Shown: positions 34,716 to 46,336 of the stretch, piece after piece | Layout: every line of letters starts with the position of its first letter | Position numbering within the stretch: the first letter of the stretch is position 1 | NCBI GenBank assembly: GCA_947095585.1 | Contig: OX352761.1 | Coordinates: forward strand, 35,741,777 to 35,805,776 | Reading direction: 5' to 3' | Length of the DNA: 64,000 nt | DNA from: Nephrocerus scutellatus | Taxonomy: Eukaryota > Arthropoda > Insecta > Diptera > Pipunculidae | Translations under genes and position numbers: made by a program | Notes under the pieces: model-generated | Seen by the model: only the letters and a program-made list of their open reading frames with translations | Databases searched by the model: none | What the model was told of the DNA's origin: nothing

Positions 34716-34997
34716 CATTATCCTTATTGATATTTAAGACTTTACCCCTTAGAGGACTTTTTCTTTTAGTATACTCAATAATCCATTTCATTTTGTTCAT
34801 TTTTGACAGATGTGACATTTGAGACACAACCTGGATTACGCAGCTAACTGTGATCGTTTAAAGGAGGGAGTTGACAAAAAATTGCTCGCAATCAATTAGT
34901 AACGCCGTCTCTAACCAAGGTTAGAAACTTATAACTCTGTCCAACTCTGTCCTCGTAGTTCTAGTAATTCTTTGTCATAATTGTTTTCTTTTAAAAC
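34716..34997. other. No gene seen
   Basis: Short unassigned spacer. Confidence 0.5.
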
Positions 34998-36238
34998 TAC
35001 TAGCTGATTACCCGGCGTTGCCCAGGTTTTTATTCATCTCAATCTTTTATTAGGCAGGGGTGGGAAAAATAATGAAATCTATCTTTAAGGTAAAATTGCA
35101 ATTTTTTTTTAAAAAAATAATTATTTTAAATTATAAAGTATTCAAACTATAAAATAAAATTTAAAAAAAATAAATAATATAACTTTTAAATAAAACTTGG
35201 TTCTATACAATGCTTTTAGTTTCACCTTTAAGAGCAAGAATAAATAATTTCTTAGGTGAACCCTCTAGGGTAGCAAAAAAAAAGTTGTCTCAAATCTCAA
35301 ATCTAATAACTGTCTTAATAAACTGTCCGACTTATTGATCGTCATCGAAAGCGAAAGTTTTACTGGAAATTGCAATCTCTTAAATTTAAAAGGTAGATCG
35401 TCGAAATGAGTGCTATTCGTGGGATAAAAACTGCTTTACACTGTCCCTTTTCACTCGAAATCCATCCGGCCCCGGTCGCCGAGTACAATTCTAAGCACCA
35501 CTATTCATCTCCGTGATCCCGAAAACCATAGAATCGACACTAATATCGGTCACCCACCCACTCAGTTATCTACCCCATTCTCCTAGAGCTGTCTTACCAT
35601 CACCATTCAACTCAGCGACCCCGAAAACCATAGAATCGACACTAATATCAGTCACCCCCCCCCCTCCGTTATCGACCCCATCCTCCTAGAGCTGTCTTAC
35701 CATCACCATTCAACTCAGCGACCCCGTAAACCATAGAATCGACACTAATATCAGTCAACCCCCCTCAGTTATCGACCCCATCCCAATAGAGCTGCCTAAC
35801 CATCACCATTCAACTCAGCGACCCCGAAAACCATAGAATCGACACTAATATCGCTCACCCCCTCTCAACTATCGACCCCATCCCCTAGAGCTGTCTTACC
35901 ATCATCATTCAACTCAGCGACCCCGAAAACCATAGAATCGACACTACTATCGGTCAATCTGCGGCGATACATAACTCATCCATAGGAGCGTACTACCAAC
36001 ACTATTCATCACGGTGATACCGAAAACTGTAGCAGAGGGGGAAGCAGGTTTTTTGCCTGTGGTTGGGGTGGCAGCAGCCTCGCACAGCCAAAAACCGTGC
36101 TACCCCCCACCACCTATGTTTGATTCCGGATAGTAATAAATATGTGTACCAAGTTTGGTTGAAATTGGTCAAGGCGTTCCAGAGCTAGTTAGGCACAAAT
36201 ACACAAACAAATAAATTCTCTATTTTATATATATAGAT
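34998..36238 (+). mobile_element. Non-coding repeat element with central tandem array (family D)
   Basis: Begins actagctgattacccggcgt and ends ttctattttatatatatagat-like sequence (about 36217-36238) after a ggtcaaggcgttccagagct block. These end sequences resemble those of widespread non-autonomous arthropod repeats, but I do not assign the class. The interior is AT-rich, then a ~100-bp tandem array (35460-36010). No ORF is seen. Confidence 0.6.
35460..36010 (+). repeat. ~100-bp tandem array, about 5 units
   Basis: The unit contains gaaaaccatagaatcgacac, taatatcagtcacccccc, gttatcgaccccatcc and gctgtcttaccatcaccatt. The anchor gaaaacc (or gtaaacc) falls at 35521, 35623, 35726, 35826 and 35925, so unit length varies between 99 and 103 bp, mainly through the C-run. 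Units at both edges are degraded. Confidence 0.9.
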
Positions 36239-37984
36239 TGTTGTCAAATCCTGATCAATTTCCCAACAGCGTCTCCTCGCCACTCTAGTAAAATATTTAA
36301 AAGTCTTTACCAAAAGTTTACATTGAAATTGGAATGAATGCAAGTTGTTAACTTACACTTTGCATATGAAATGCTAAAAAAAAGCACAAGCACGCAACAA
36401 TACATCAACAATGAGATCTTGCTCGCAAATGATTTCTAACTTAATCTGATTCTACACAAAAAACAAGTGTTTCTGTTTATGTTCATGCGTTAAGGGTTTT
36501 TCCCTAGGCGAACCATGTATACGTTTGAACTAAACACGATAACGTTTACAATGAATGGATACAGCAATTTATTCTCGGTTTGTTCTCACGCAGTAATGCT
36601 TATAAACGCCGGTGACGACCGCACTCATTTTTTAAGTGAATAGTTTTAACTTACTTTTCACGAAAAACTTAACTCCTTATAAAAACTATATATATAGAGC
36701 GACTTGATCAGGTAATATTTTGCGACTCTAGAGCCATAATGCATACTGCCTAATATGAAGGACTTCAAGTGAAATGCATTAGATCCAACAATCTTCAAAA
36801 CTATATTTGAGCTGGAAACTTTCCGGTCAATGAACGTATTTAAGGGTATATTCAGATTAAAACAACCAATGTTTATTCAAACACTATCTTTTCTTTTAGT
36901 GTACGAACTCCGTTTATTACGAGGCTATGTTTCTTTCACTACCCTTGATCAAAACTATTATTACTATAACAAAAAGGTTAAAAAATCTGACATCCCAATG
37001 CGTCCCATTCGTGGTAGGAAACATTCCAAAGATCTGGGACTATAACACATTACAACAAGTGCTTGTTAAATAAATGTTAAACAAAAATAAAAAATATGAA
37101 ATATGAAATGATAAATCCAATGTTTCTGTAACTGGAAACAACAAGTCGTCACCTGATTTCATATTTGTCGTATGAAGCATTTGCCAATTGTTGGGAAATG
37201 CGATTTTAAGTTCAGATGTGTATTTTTTTGCCATTGGTGGGATTTCATCGAAACTTAGTTTATTATAAAACCTGACTTTCTAGCTTGAGTTCGTTAATTC
37301 AAAATATTTGTATATATGGTGATTCGTGAGATATAGTCAAAAATGTTCATATGTAGCTGTTTTACAAAAGTCAATGTGCGATTCATAGACATTTTGTCTT
37401 AAGTGCATCTAGATTTCAACATAAAATCGGCGCCTTAAACTTTTGAAAAATTAGATCTAAAATTAAATCGTAAGCAACTTTTTTGAGTTATGGTAGAATT
37501 TCGTAAAGCTTGCGTGAAAATAAAAAGACAAATTTCTTAATAAATCTATATCAAAATATCATGTCATTTACGCTATAGAAACTTAAGGAGCCACGATGTT
37601 AGTCAGATGCTATTATTGTTTCAAAAGAAATATGTATAAAAAATATTCGTTTAGATTTGTAATAAAAACAAACAAAACAGAACTAAAACTGAAAAAGGAG
37701 ACAAAAAATTCAAAATTTATCATAACGAATCACGCACATTTCATTAATTAATTTTAAGTATTCCAAACACTTTTTCTTATTTTAGATGAAGCAAATTTTT
37801 TTAGATAGGTTCGGTCTTCATTAGGAAGGTGGGATTTTTTTGTGAACCGCCAAAATTTTTTACATGGCTAGTGGGCTGATACAAAAATCCAAAGCGGAAG
37901 TTTTATAACCAATGTTATACAAATTAGATGTTTTGTATTGCAAAAAATTACATTTTGAAAATGGAATTTTTTGGAAAGATGCGA
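36239..37984. other. No gene recognised
   Basis: AT-rich. Contains a 35-bp segment at 37146-37180 that recurs inverted at 46302-46336. Confidence 0.45.
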
Positions 37985-38505
37985 CTATGCGACTATATGA
38001 TCATTTTGGTCTGGAATTTCTGGAACAAATCAATTTCTCAAGCGATTCGCATGAAATTCGGAATGTAGGAGTAAGATGCGACTATAAGATTTCTTCCTAT
38101 GGAAATTCTGGAATATAATCATTATTGTCTGGAATATCTGGAGCAAAGCAATTTTTCAAGCGATTCGCATATAATTCGGAATGTAGGACTAAGATGTGAC
38201 TATAAGATTTCTTCCTATGGAAATTCTGGAATATAATCATTATTGTCTGGAATATCTGGAGCAAAGCAATTTTTCAAGCGATTCGCATAAAATTCGGAAT
38301 GCAGGACTAAGATGCGACTATAAGACTTCTTCCTATGGAAATTCTGGAATATGATCATTAAGGTCTTGAATTTCGAGAACTAAGCAATTTCTCAAGCGAC
38401 TCGTGCCTTTTAATTTAATCGTAATATTGGCCACAACGTCAAAGAATTTCACTCCAACCGCGCGTAAAGATTATACGCACATATTTTTTTAACATCTCTT
38501 ACTTC
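37985..38505 (-). mobile_element. Family T element, copy 2, truncated
   Basis: On the minus strand it matches copy 1 from the left flank (ccgcgcgtaaagattatacg and cacatatttttttaacatct, at 38460-38500) into the 118-bp units. The flank breaks at about 38505, before the end that carries the inverted repeat in copy 1. Array anchors lie at 38042, 38160, 38278 and 38396, each exactly 118 bp apart, giving about four units. Confidence 0.9.
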
Positions 38506-39030
38506 TCCTACTACTATCGACGCAACTGAATTACTATGTTTGTGCAGTGATATTTAAAATGTACCCACCTCACAATAAATTGTTATGAACATTTAAATCA
38601 GCTTATAAATTATTTATTCGTTGTATGTGATGTGAAATGTGATTGATGATCATGTATGTGGTTTTAATAACATACAATCAAGCTCATAGTTTGAGCAGAA
38701 CGAAACAAACATATGCAGTAGTAGTCTGCGGTCAAGAATTCAGCCGCTGCACAATTTATGCTGCATGTTGGTAAAAACTCACTTCTCCAGCCAATGCAGT
38801 AACAAAAAATCGACAACGCAGTTTACACAGCCACTTTAACTTTGATGCAAATAGTAAAATGCAAATGTCAAATTGTCGCCCTACAAGCAGACTGTAAGTC
38901 GGTTTAAAATGTAGCCGCAATTTCGTGCATACCGACTGCCTGCCAATTTTTTTGTGCAGCACAAGCTGCGTAACTCCTTAATTCTTTACCGCAGCCGTAG
39001 TGATAGATAGTGATAGTGATACTACTATAA
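38506..39030. other. No gene seen
   Basis: Unassigned. A frame at 38756-38962 (minus) has no domain. Confidence 0.45.
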
Positions 39031-39088
39031 GTTTTTTTTTTTATAATTCGCGCACGCTTCAAGGGGTTCGCACCCTTATACTGCTCGG

Positions 39089-39929
39089 CTATATGCTTGG
39101 CATAGCGTGGGCGTTAAGGAAGAGGACGAGAAAAGAGGAGATGTCATAGTGATGTGGAAAGACAGAGCTTGGCAGAGCATTCCACATACGTGTTCTACGG
39201 CTGAAGAACGAATCCCTGAACTTAACTGTACGTCCGAAGATGGGCTTAAGGGTATACTGATGTGCATTTAGAGCGCCACGAGTATTGCGGTTGAATTCAA
39301 GGAGAGGTGGCATGCTGCTGGCTATTTCTCTTGGGCACCGCTGGTAAAAGAAGCGATAAAACAGTGACAAGCAAGAAACGTTCCTGCGGTGTTCAAGCGA
39401 ATCTATTGATTTCGCTATATTTTCGTCACCGATAAGTTTTATCGCGCGGTTTTGTATTCTATCTAGCTGATGCAAAGTAGTCTTAGGCGCACCAGACCAG
39501 ATATGGCAATTGTACTCAAGTTTTGGGCGAATAAAAGCCTTGTATATGGTAGCCAGATCAGAGGGAGTGAAATATTTCTTGCACCGGGCTAGAAAACCTA
39601 AACATTTCGCAGCGTTTTTGGCGACGGTAAATATGTGGTCAATCCAACGAAGCTTGTCGTTAACGCACATACCGAGAATTGCGAGATTTTCAGTTTCCTC
39701 GATGCAAGTGCCATTCATGGATAATCGCATGGGGTTAAGGATTCGCTTGGACGACAGGAGACAGCATTGGGTTTTGGAAGCGTTAACTTCTACTGGATTG
39801 ATTTCTCCCCATTGTATTATGCTGTCAAGGTCAGAATTTAACGAGCTTAACATACGAAGTTGTTTGAGTTCCACATCAGAGGTGGCGGGACGTTCCTCAA
39901 ACTTATATGAGAAGCTGAGAGTGCTCTCG
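39089..39929 (-). pseudogene. Thumb and C-terminal region of CR1/Jockey-like LINE copy 3
   Basis: After the frameshift the catalytic box reads IADES where FADD is normal, so the second Asp is Glu. The open frame 39874-39089 (261 codons) then gives LNSDLDSIIQWGEINPVEV, LRWIDHIFTVAKNAAKCLGF, IYKAFIRPKLEYNCHIW and HQLDRIQNRAIKLIGDEN. It ends MWNALPSSVFPHHYD followed by a short tail. It is uninterrupted here, unlike in copy 1. Confidence 0.85.
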
Positions 39930-40895
39930 TCAGCGATTAGAAGTCACAGATAAGAGATCATTAATAAAAATGAGAAAGAGTGTCGGGGACAGAACAGAGC
40001 CCTGGGGAACGCCAGCATTTATGTGGTGTATTTCAGACTTGAAACCGTCCAAAACAACTTGAATTGAGCGGTCCAAAAGATAGCTTCTAATCCAATGAAG
40101 CAATTTATCATCAAAACCATAAGCACGAATTTTAGACAAAAGAGCTTGATGCCAAACTCTGTCAAATGCCTTTGAAATATCGAGTGCAACAGCTTTGCTT
40201 TCTCCAAAATGATGCAAAGATCGGTTCCACTGTTCGGTGAGATATACCATCAAATCACCAGTAGAACGTTGCCCACGAAATCCGTACTGCCGGTCACTAA
40301 GGATTTCGTTGGTTTCAAGATATTTCTTAAGCTGATAAGAAATATCAGAAACTAATGGAGAAATACTTTCTGGCCCAGCGGATTTGTGTGTGTTGAGATC
40401 ATTCAAAACTCTAGCAACTGCACGAGTACGAATAAATATCTGTCCCATAGAGTGTTCAATACTCTGTGGTGCAGGAGGCGGCAATTCACAATCTGGAAGC
40501 GTAGAGCTAGCTGCAAAATGCGCAGCAAACAGATTGGCTTTGTCTATAGAGCTGACAACTGGAATTTCATTATAAATGAGCGTTGGAATCGACGACGAGG
40601 CTGTATTTTTGATTCTTTTCACGAAGGACCAAAAATTTTTACTACCTTTGGGACATTGTAGTATTTTTTGCCTTAATTTTCGGTCGTAGACGAATTTGAC
40701 TCGCCGAAGATGGGCATTGCAATAATTTCTTGCTCGTTTAAACTTTTTTCGGTTTTCCTCGGTAGGGTTTGCTTTGTAAAACCGAAAGCATACCTCTCTA
40801 ATCCTAGAAGCCTCTTTACAGCTCAAGTCATACCATCCATCTTCCTTTGATACCAATAAGAATGATGTTTGTGATTGCATCAGCGGCACCACCAC
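39930..40895 (-). pseudogene. Reverse transcriptase of CR1/Jockey-like LINE copy 3
   Basis: A 321-codon open block. It begins in the linker (KEASRIREVCFRFYKANP), includes VARVLNDLNTHKSAGPESIS (the usual GPDG is GPES here) and then jumps from SPLV to SDISYQLKKYLETN. This in-frame gap removes about 55 residues, including PIPKKG and YRPIALTS, which copy 1 retains. It continues with DRQYGFRGQRSTGD, KAVALDISKAFDRVWH and INAGVPQGSVLSPTLFL and ends at a stop just after SVTSNR. A 14-bp deletion relative to copy 1 falls exactly before the catalytic box and causes that frameshift. Confidence 0.85.
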
Positions 40896-41199
40896 GTTGC
40901 TATCACGAAAAATTAGCGACCAGTTAGTTCTCCCAAAGAAGTTTTTAAGGCCGTCCCAATTGACTTTCTCGTATTGCCATACTATTTTTTGGAAGTTTTT
41001 TCTCTAACTACGTGGTTTATTAACGAGAAATTAGCTGATACTACATAATGGTCTGACGAGCCTATAGGCGATAATACATTGACGGAGTATTTCTCAGGAC
41101 GAGAGGTAAGGAACAAGTCAAGGTGTTAGCGGAATGGTATGCAATGTCAGGTATTCGGGTAGGCTCATTTACAAGCTGAGTAAGGTGATTGAACTCAGC

Positions 41200-41729
41200 G
41201 AATAACTCAACACACCTTCCTTCGGGTGTTATCTGGCCAGAATGGCGAAGCCACCCAGAATTGTGTACGTTGAAATCGCCCGCAATAACGATTTCATGTT
41301 TTTTCTAAAGATTGAATCAGACAGTGCATCAAACTCACTCTGAGTTGAAACACTGTCTAAGTTGGGGTTTCTGTAAAGGAAACAGTAGTAGATGTTCCGC
41401 TCTTGTACCTTAACTTTGAGCCAAATGAAATCGAATTCCGGTTTGGAACTTTGGCTAAATTGAGGCAAAAGCTGAAACGAAACATCACTCCGGACATAGA
41501 TTGCGAGTCCGCGTCGAGAGAAAAATAATGGCACCAAGCTATACCCAGGCAGATTAAATTCCGAAACATCAGAATTATCAAACACCTGAGTTTCACTCAG
41601 TGCCAAAATTGCTGGCCTGTGGACATGTACATGGTTAAACACAGAAAAAGAATTCCTTCTCAGCCCACGTATGTTGCTGAGATCCACTCTGAAAATACAC
41701 ATACTACAAAAAACAAACACACAAAACAC
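41200..41729 (-). pseudogene. APE-type endonuclease of CR1/Jockey-like LINE copy 3
   Basis: The endonuclease nicks the target DNA and starts reverse transcription there. It reads LSNIRGLRRNSFSVF, RPAILALSETQVFDNSD (the catalytic Glu), SRRGLAIYVRSDVSFQ, FIWLKVKVQERNIYYCFLYR and then FDALSDSIF. A small deletion near 41310 shifts frame. The next block, read in another frame, is IVIAGDFNVHNSGWLRHSG (catalytic Asp/Asn), followed by the SSDH motif near 41050. All key motifs survive, but not in one frame. Confidence 0.8.
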
Positions 41730-41730
41730 A

Positions 41731-42794
41731 ACTTACCGCTTCTTTAAACCAAATTGAGAAGAGTATGTCTCTAAGTGGATTATCAACACAAATTGTCGCC
41801 AGTGTTATGCCTTCACGACAAAATGAGTTAAATCACCAAAAGAAACAAACACTCACAATCCGTTATTTAATTACAAAAGAATTAGATTAGATTATCACAT
41901 TGTGTATGAGTTAAACTAATTTATGTTTAGTTTGAGAAAAAAATATATTTTGCGGACTTAACGTCCGTTCTCTTTATTAATCAAAACAGAATGAATCCAA
42001 TATTACATCTAAGGTCTTAATGTTAACTTAATATATTCCTAAAAATACCTTATCTAAGCTTTTTCCGCGCGCCGACGTCGTTCACTGTCGTTTATGAAAT
42101 TAGTTCACACGCGTCGTCAGCATTTACCTGTCGTTTGTTAACACTTATAATGTGTTAACTTATGCAAGCATACAACAACATAATTCTCCAAATTCTTTTG
42201 TTTAGCTGTTGAAAGAAAGAGGCAGATAACAATGACAACCTGCAAGCTTCCTTGCAACTATTTTCATTTCTTTTCGCTTATCTTATCCTTACTCATGTTA
42301 ACAGTAACTAGAGTAAATAACTCTTCGATCAATTACAGAAATGAGAGAACCATGCAAAAGAAATTTAATAATAGTGCTACCATATTCATTTTCTTTTGGC
42401 TTGTTTTTCTTTTATCACTCCAACTTTACTAAGAGTTAATAACTCTTTCATAATATTACATACTAAAAAGAGGATAAAATGAAGTTAATGGCGAATATTG
42501 CGTCTGTGCGTTTCAAAGCGAAAAACATTTTGATGCATACTTCTATTTCCATGCCATACCACTTCCCCAACAACTCAATCACCCTCCCTCTCTCTTCGGC
42601 AAATATGTGTATGTGTAGTACTAGTAATTGTATTGAAGCTCGAAAGTCCCCATCGGTGCTCTGCTTACTCGTTATATTAGCCTTGCAATTGCAACTTGCA
42701 ACCCATACGGTTGCACGAAAAAGGTTCGTGTTGGTTCTCTGCTTGCTTTCTTTTCTTTAATAAATTGTAACTTACAAAATTTCTCATTGAAGGA
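41731..42794. other. No gene recognised
   Basis: May contain the 5' region of the LINE copy. Two plus-strand frames (42232-42432, 42479-42760) show hydrophobic stretches but no family I recognise. They are separated by stops. Confidence 0.35.
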
Positions 42795-42915
42795 GAGCGA
42801 GAAACGTAAGTTTTTGTAGTGAGAAAGAGGAAATTTTTATATGGATTTAGCTCTCTTGTTCTCTTTTAAGCATGTATTCTTAAACAGTTGGGCATTCTAT
42901 AGATAAGGTTATGAG
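42795..42915 (+). repeat. Right-half copy of the 44741-45004 TIR element
   Basis: Contains gagcgagaaacgtaagtttt, tttttatatggatttagctc and cagttgggcattctatagat, matching 44848-45000. The left inverted repeat is missing. Confidence 0.7.
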
Positions 42916-43446
42916 TAATAGTTTCTGTTAGTTTATTGTCTGCTTGTTATCTTTCGGCTTTAACAGACGGTTCGCCATTTACTTCTTATTAAATTAACTA
43001 TGCTTATCATTGTACTGACTGTATACTAATACAAAATCAAACAATAATCTTTAATATACGGTTCATTTCTCATTGTTTATAGAATAATGACTCTGAAATA
43101 TCCTTTCAGTACCATACGGTACTTTTCCACATATACACTTTTGTATATAATGATTATATGATGACAACACTTTCTATACAAATATGGAAGTGATATGGCC
43201 TCAGGTTAAAGAATTTACATGGAAGATTCTAACCATTATAAGTTAGTTTTTTTAACAAAATTATAGCCTGCGCCTCGTAAAACCGTATGATGCTTTTGCA
43301 TTGCGTAAAAAAAAATAAACGTATCCGTCAAAATGCATCTTGTATTTATTTGCATGTATATCGAGTGCATCTGAATTTGTTGTTAAAGTTAACAGGGCTC
43401 TAACAAAGAAAAAATTTAAATGGTCGATTAAAATTAATTTTTCGCG
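42916..43446. other. No gene seen
   Basis: AT-rich. A family A scrap (gatgacaacactttctatac, on the minus strand in family sense) lies at about 43160-43215. Confidence 0.5.
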
Positions 43447-43528
43447 TGCTGTTTTCTTTTCTTTAGTCCCGGACAGACGTTGTCACGCTCAAAACCCACG
43501 GCCGTATCTTCGACACAGCCTACCCTGC
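43447..43528 (-). repeat. Family T end fragment
   Basis: On the minus strand it reads ggtaggctgtgtcgaagata, cggccgtgggttttgagcgt and gacaacgtctgtccgggact. It matches 19582-19640 and carries a cggccgtg segment that copy 1 lacks. Confidence 0.85.
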
Positions 43529-43900
43529 TCTTTTTTTATTAACGCGCTAGCTATATCATTTCCGGAACGACCTTCAATTGCTTCATTCCAAAAGTAGCAA
43601 TATATGGTTTTTTTCTTCCAGGTATTATAAGCGTATCAGTTAGATTGTACGTAGCTAATTTTCTTTTATAGAAAAATATTGATGCATTTCCTTTAGGGAG
43701 TTGAAATACATTCTGAAGATCGTAACATAAGGTGCCAAGCGATACATCTATTTTTTGCGATCTTTCTGGCGTTCCAATTTTAGATAGATGAGTTAGTTGT
43801 GTCAACTGACGACATAATAATACTATTTGCATTGTCATAATACTTTTTTAAACTACTTGGCTATTATGTAGGGTCTTTTTCATAATAATCTCTAGAAAAA
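43529..43900. other. No gene recognised
   Basis: A frame at 43551-43838 (minus) is open for 95 codons, with no domain that I can name. Confidence 0.35.
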
Positions 43901-44510
43901 TAAACCCATAATTTTTTTTTTCATGTACCTAATTTCTCGAAAAAGAGATACATATGAGTTCAAAGTTTGAACCGGATTAATTTGGAAAAAATTAATATTG
44001 GAGCCCCTTTACTTTAAATTTTTTACAAAAATTGTTGTCACCGGAGATACACATGTGTATAAAATTTGTATGGAAGCCCGATCATTTCCAAATTTAAATA
44101 GGAAGTGTTGTCATCGGAGATACATATGTGTTGAAAATCTGAATCAGGGCCAGGTCTCTCCAAAAATTTTACAAAAAATTTTGTCCATTGGATTTACACA
44201 TGTGTATAAAATTTGAAGAAATCGGGCTAGATTTTAAAAATAGTTATGGGCCCCTGGGGCCTCAGGGCCGCCCGTTCACTCCAAAAGTTTTACAAAAAAT
44301 GTTGTCCAGCTGAGATACACATGTGTTTAAAATGTGAAGAAAATAGGGCTAACTTTTAAAAAAAATTATATGGGCACCCCTCGGGCCTCAGAGCCCGTTC
44401 ACTCCAAAATTTTACAAACATTTTTGCCAACATTTTATTAAAAAAATTGTATGGGGCCTCACAACCCCGGGGCCTGGCGTCTCCAAATTTTTTAAAAATA
44501 AATATTCGTC
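43901..44510 (+). repeat. Family A repeat, copy 6
   Basis: Four to five units with gatacacatgtg-type anchors (about 44045, 44120, 44200 and 44315) and ggggcctcagggcc blocks. The end is degraded and lacks the gccag run and the right inverted repeat. Confidence 0.8.
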
Positions 44511-44740
44511 AAAAATGCAAACCTTCCATCCATATCATTCGATTATTCATATTGAGAAAAACCGCAACCAAGTAATTCGTCGGCCATCCTATCATTAAAA
44601 GCGTTATATAAAACTATGTTTCTCTTTTTTCAGACTTACCTTTATATTTCTAACGGAAGCGATTGTGCGGTTGACTCCACGCGAACATCCATCTCATATG
44701 AATTAGTTCGACAAATTGATGTGTATGGTTGCTAGAGGCA

Positions 44741-45004
44741 AAACCTTCTATATAGAAAGCCCAACTGTATGCATACTAATGCACTGAACAATCCCAAATG
44801 CGTCTGTGTTTGTGGGATGTGAATACAATGTACAAAAAATAAGCAGTCGCAAAGAGCGAGAAACGTAAGATGCGGTAGTGGGAAACAGAACATTTTTATA
44901 TGGATTTTGCTCTTTTGTTGATTACCACTACATAAACATTTGGGATTTTTTTAAGCATGTTTATCAGCGAAACAGTTGGGCTTTCTATAGAGAAGGTTTT
45001 GGCG
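44741..45004. mobile_element. 262-bp element with ~29-bp terminal inverted repeats
   Basis: The left end caaaaccttctatatagaaa then gcccaactgt, and the right end acagttgggctttctataga then gaaggttttg, are inverted copies with one difference. Similar words lie just outside (gttgctag on the left and gttgctgc on the right), a possible imperfect 8-bp target duplication as in hAT elements. The interior is non-coding. It is MITE-like. A half copy lies at 42795-42915. Confidence 0.7.
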
Positions 45005-45059
45005 TTGCTGCGTACTAGCATACTAGCTGCAGAATGCATGTAGAATATAATGGTATGAC

Positions 45060-46225
45060 AAATTAAATCTATTAAATCTATTGTCCTTTTCCATCTCTTG
45101 CTAGTACAGCCAATTCGACGGCTTGCTTGTGGATTCCAGTCGTGCGCTAGTTTCGTCATATCGTCCGCTGGCTTTCTCAAAGTGTGGCCAGCTCCATTTT
45201 CGTCGTCTGATTGTGATCGCGATTGCTGCGTTACTCTCTGCAAGTCTTGATTGGTGATAATGTCCGGCCATCTTATTCTCAGTATCCTCCTTAAGCACTT
45301 GTTGACGAAGACTTGGAGGCGCGTCGCAATTGACTCTGTGACTTTCCACGTTTCGCAGCCATACAAGAGTACTGAGAGAACGTTAGATCTTAAGATCGTT
45401 AGCTTCAGATTCCGGGAGATTTGCGAGGAGTTGCAGATATTATTTAGCATACTATAGGAGTCTCGCGCCTTGTTTACACGAGAGCACACATCTGAGTCAG
45501 CACCACCATTTTTTGACATCCAGCTGCGCAAATAACAAAACTTATCGACTTTCTCTATCTGATGTCCGTCAATCGAGAGATCACATGTTCCACTTGCGTT
45601 AACGCGAAGTAGTTTTGTTTTTGAGACGTAATTTTTAAGTCCACTTTGTTAGCGTGGAGTTCTAGTGAGTTTAATTTTCGCTCCATGTAACCTAGCGATT
45701 GTGATAGGAGACAGATATCATCGGCATAGTCCAGGTCTTCTAGGCGGTGAAAAACATTCCATGGCAAACCCGATGAAGTACGGGCTACTATTCTCTTCAC
45801 ATAGTCGATGACAATTGTGAAAAGCAATGGTGAGAGGGTGCAACCTTGCTTGACTCCCGAGTAGATGTTGAAAGGTGAGCCAAGATGACCGTTATGATGA
45901 CGCGGCATGTTGAGTCGCCAAATCATGTTTCGGCCTACGCTTTCAAAAGCGCGTTTAAAATCTACAAAAACCATATACAGAGGAGAGCGATACTCAACTG
46001 ACTGTTCAATGATTATACGCAGGGTATTAATTTGATCAGTACAAGAACGGTTTGGGCGAAATCCTGCTTGTTCATTTCTCAAAATTGGCTCTAGCGCATT
46101 CCGTAAGCACGTAGCTATTATAGAGGAGATCACTTTGTTTATGAAGTTTAGCAGGGTAATTCCTAATTCCAGTTTTCGCAATTGCTCAAATCACCTTTCT
46201 TGGGGAGTTTGACTATTAAACGGTT
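45060..46225 (-). pseudogene. LINE reverse transcriptase (RTE-like), two open blocks
   Basis: On the minus strand the first block (46225-45555) reads LIVKLPKKGDLSNCENW, with a frame change near 46170, then GITLLNFINKVISSIIATC, NEQAGFRPNRSCTDQINTLR and FVDFKRAFESVGRNMIW. It has a shortened stretch before YSGVKQGCTLSPLLFTIVID and an intact catalytic LDYADDICLLSQS. The second block (45531-44896) is the C-terminal region: GGADSDVCSRVNKARDSY, LTILRSNVLSVLLYGCETWK and CLRRILRIRWPDIITNQ. A frame change near 45540 joins them. No endonuclease is seen upstream. The clade is uncertain (RTE or a relative). The 3' end is near 45060 in an attaaatctattaaatct tract. Confidence 0.8.
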
Positions 46226-46301
46226 AACAATATTCAAAATCTTAAAACGCCAAACGAAAGAGCATAGCTTAGAACCTACAATGGTATCCTTATCTCGAAA
46301 A

Positions 46302-46336
46302 ATGCTACATACGACAAATATGAAATCAGGTGACGA
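46302..46336 (+). repeat. 35-bp segment shared (inverted) with 37146-37180
   Basis: Reads atgctacatacgacaaatat followed by gaaatcaggtgacga. The other copy differs at one base. Confidence 0.85.

Larger units (their letters stand above)
39031..41730 (-). mobile_element. CR1/Jockey-like LINE, copy 3 (most complete)
   Basis: On the minus strand it covers the APE endonuclease from its start (41680 on), RT, thumb and C-terminal part, and ends with cgcgaattataaaaaaaaaa (39053-39031). It is the best of the three copies but is broken by several frameshifts and deletions. I saw no ORF1 upstream of 41730, where the sequence becomes AT-rich. The element may have begun further right or be 5' truncated. 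Confidence 0.85.

Noticed and set aside
39510..39953. Plus-strand 147-codon frame
   Set aside because: Antisense shadow of the LINE thumb region in copy 3.
42232..42760. Two hydrophobic plus-strand frames as a small membrane or secreted protein gene
   Set aside because: Stops separate them, there is no domain, and the hydrophobicity follows from T-rich sequence.
44741..44770. Possible exact 8-bp hAT target duplication for the 262-bp element
   Set aside because: Only the first six bases agree (gttgct), and they do not abut the inverted repeats cleanly, so I kept it as a possibility only.
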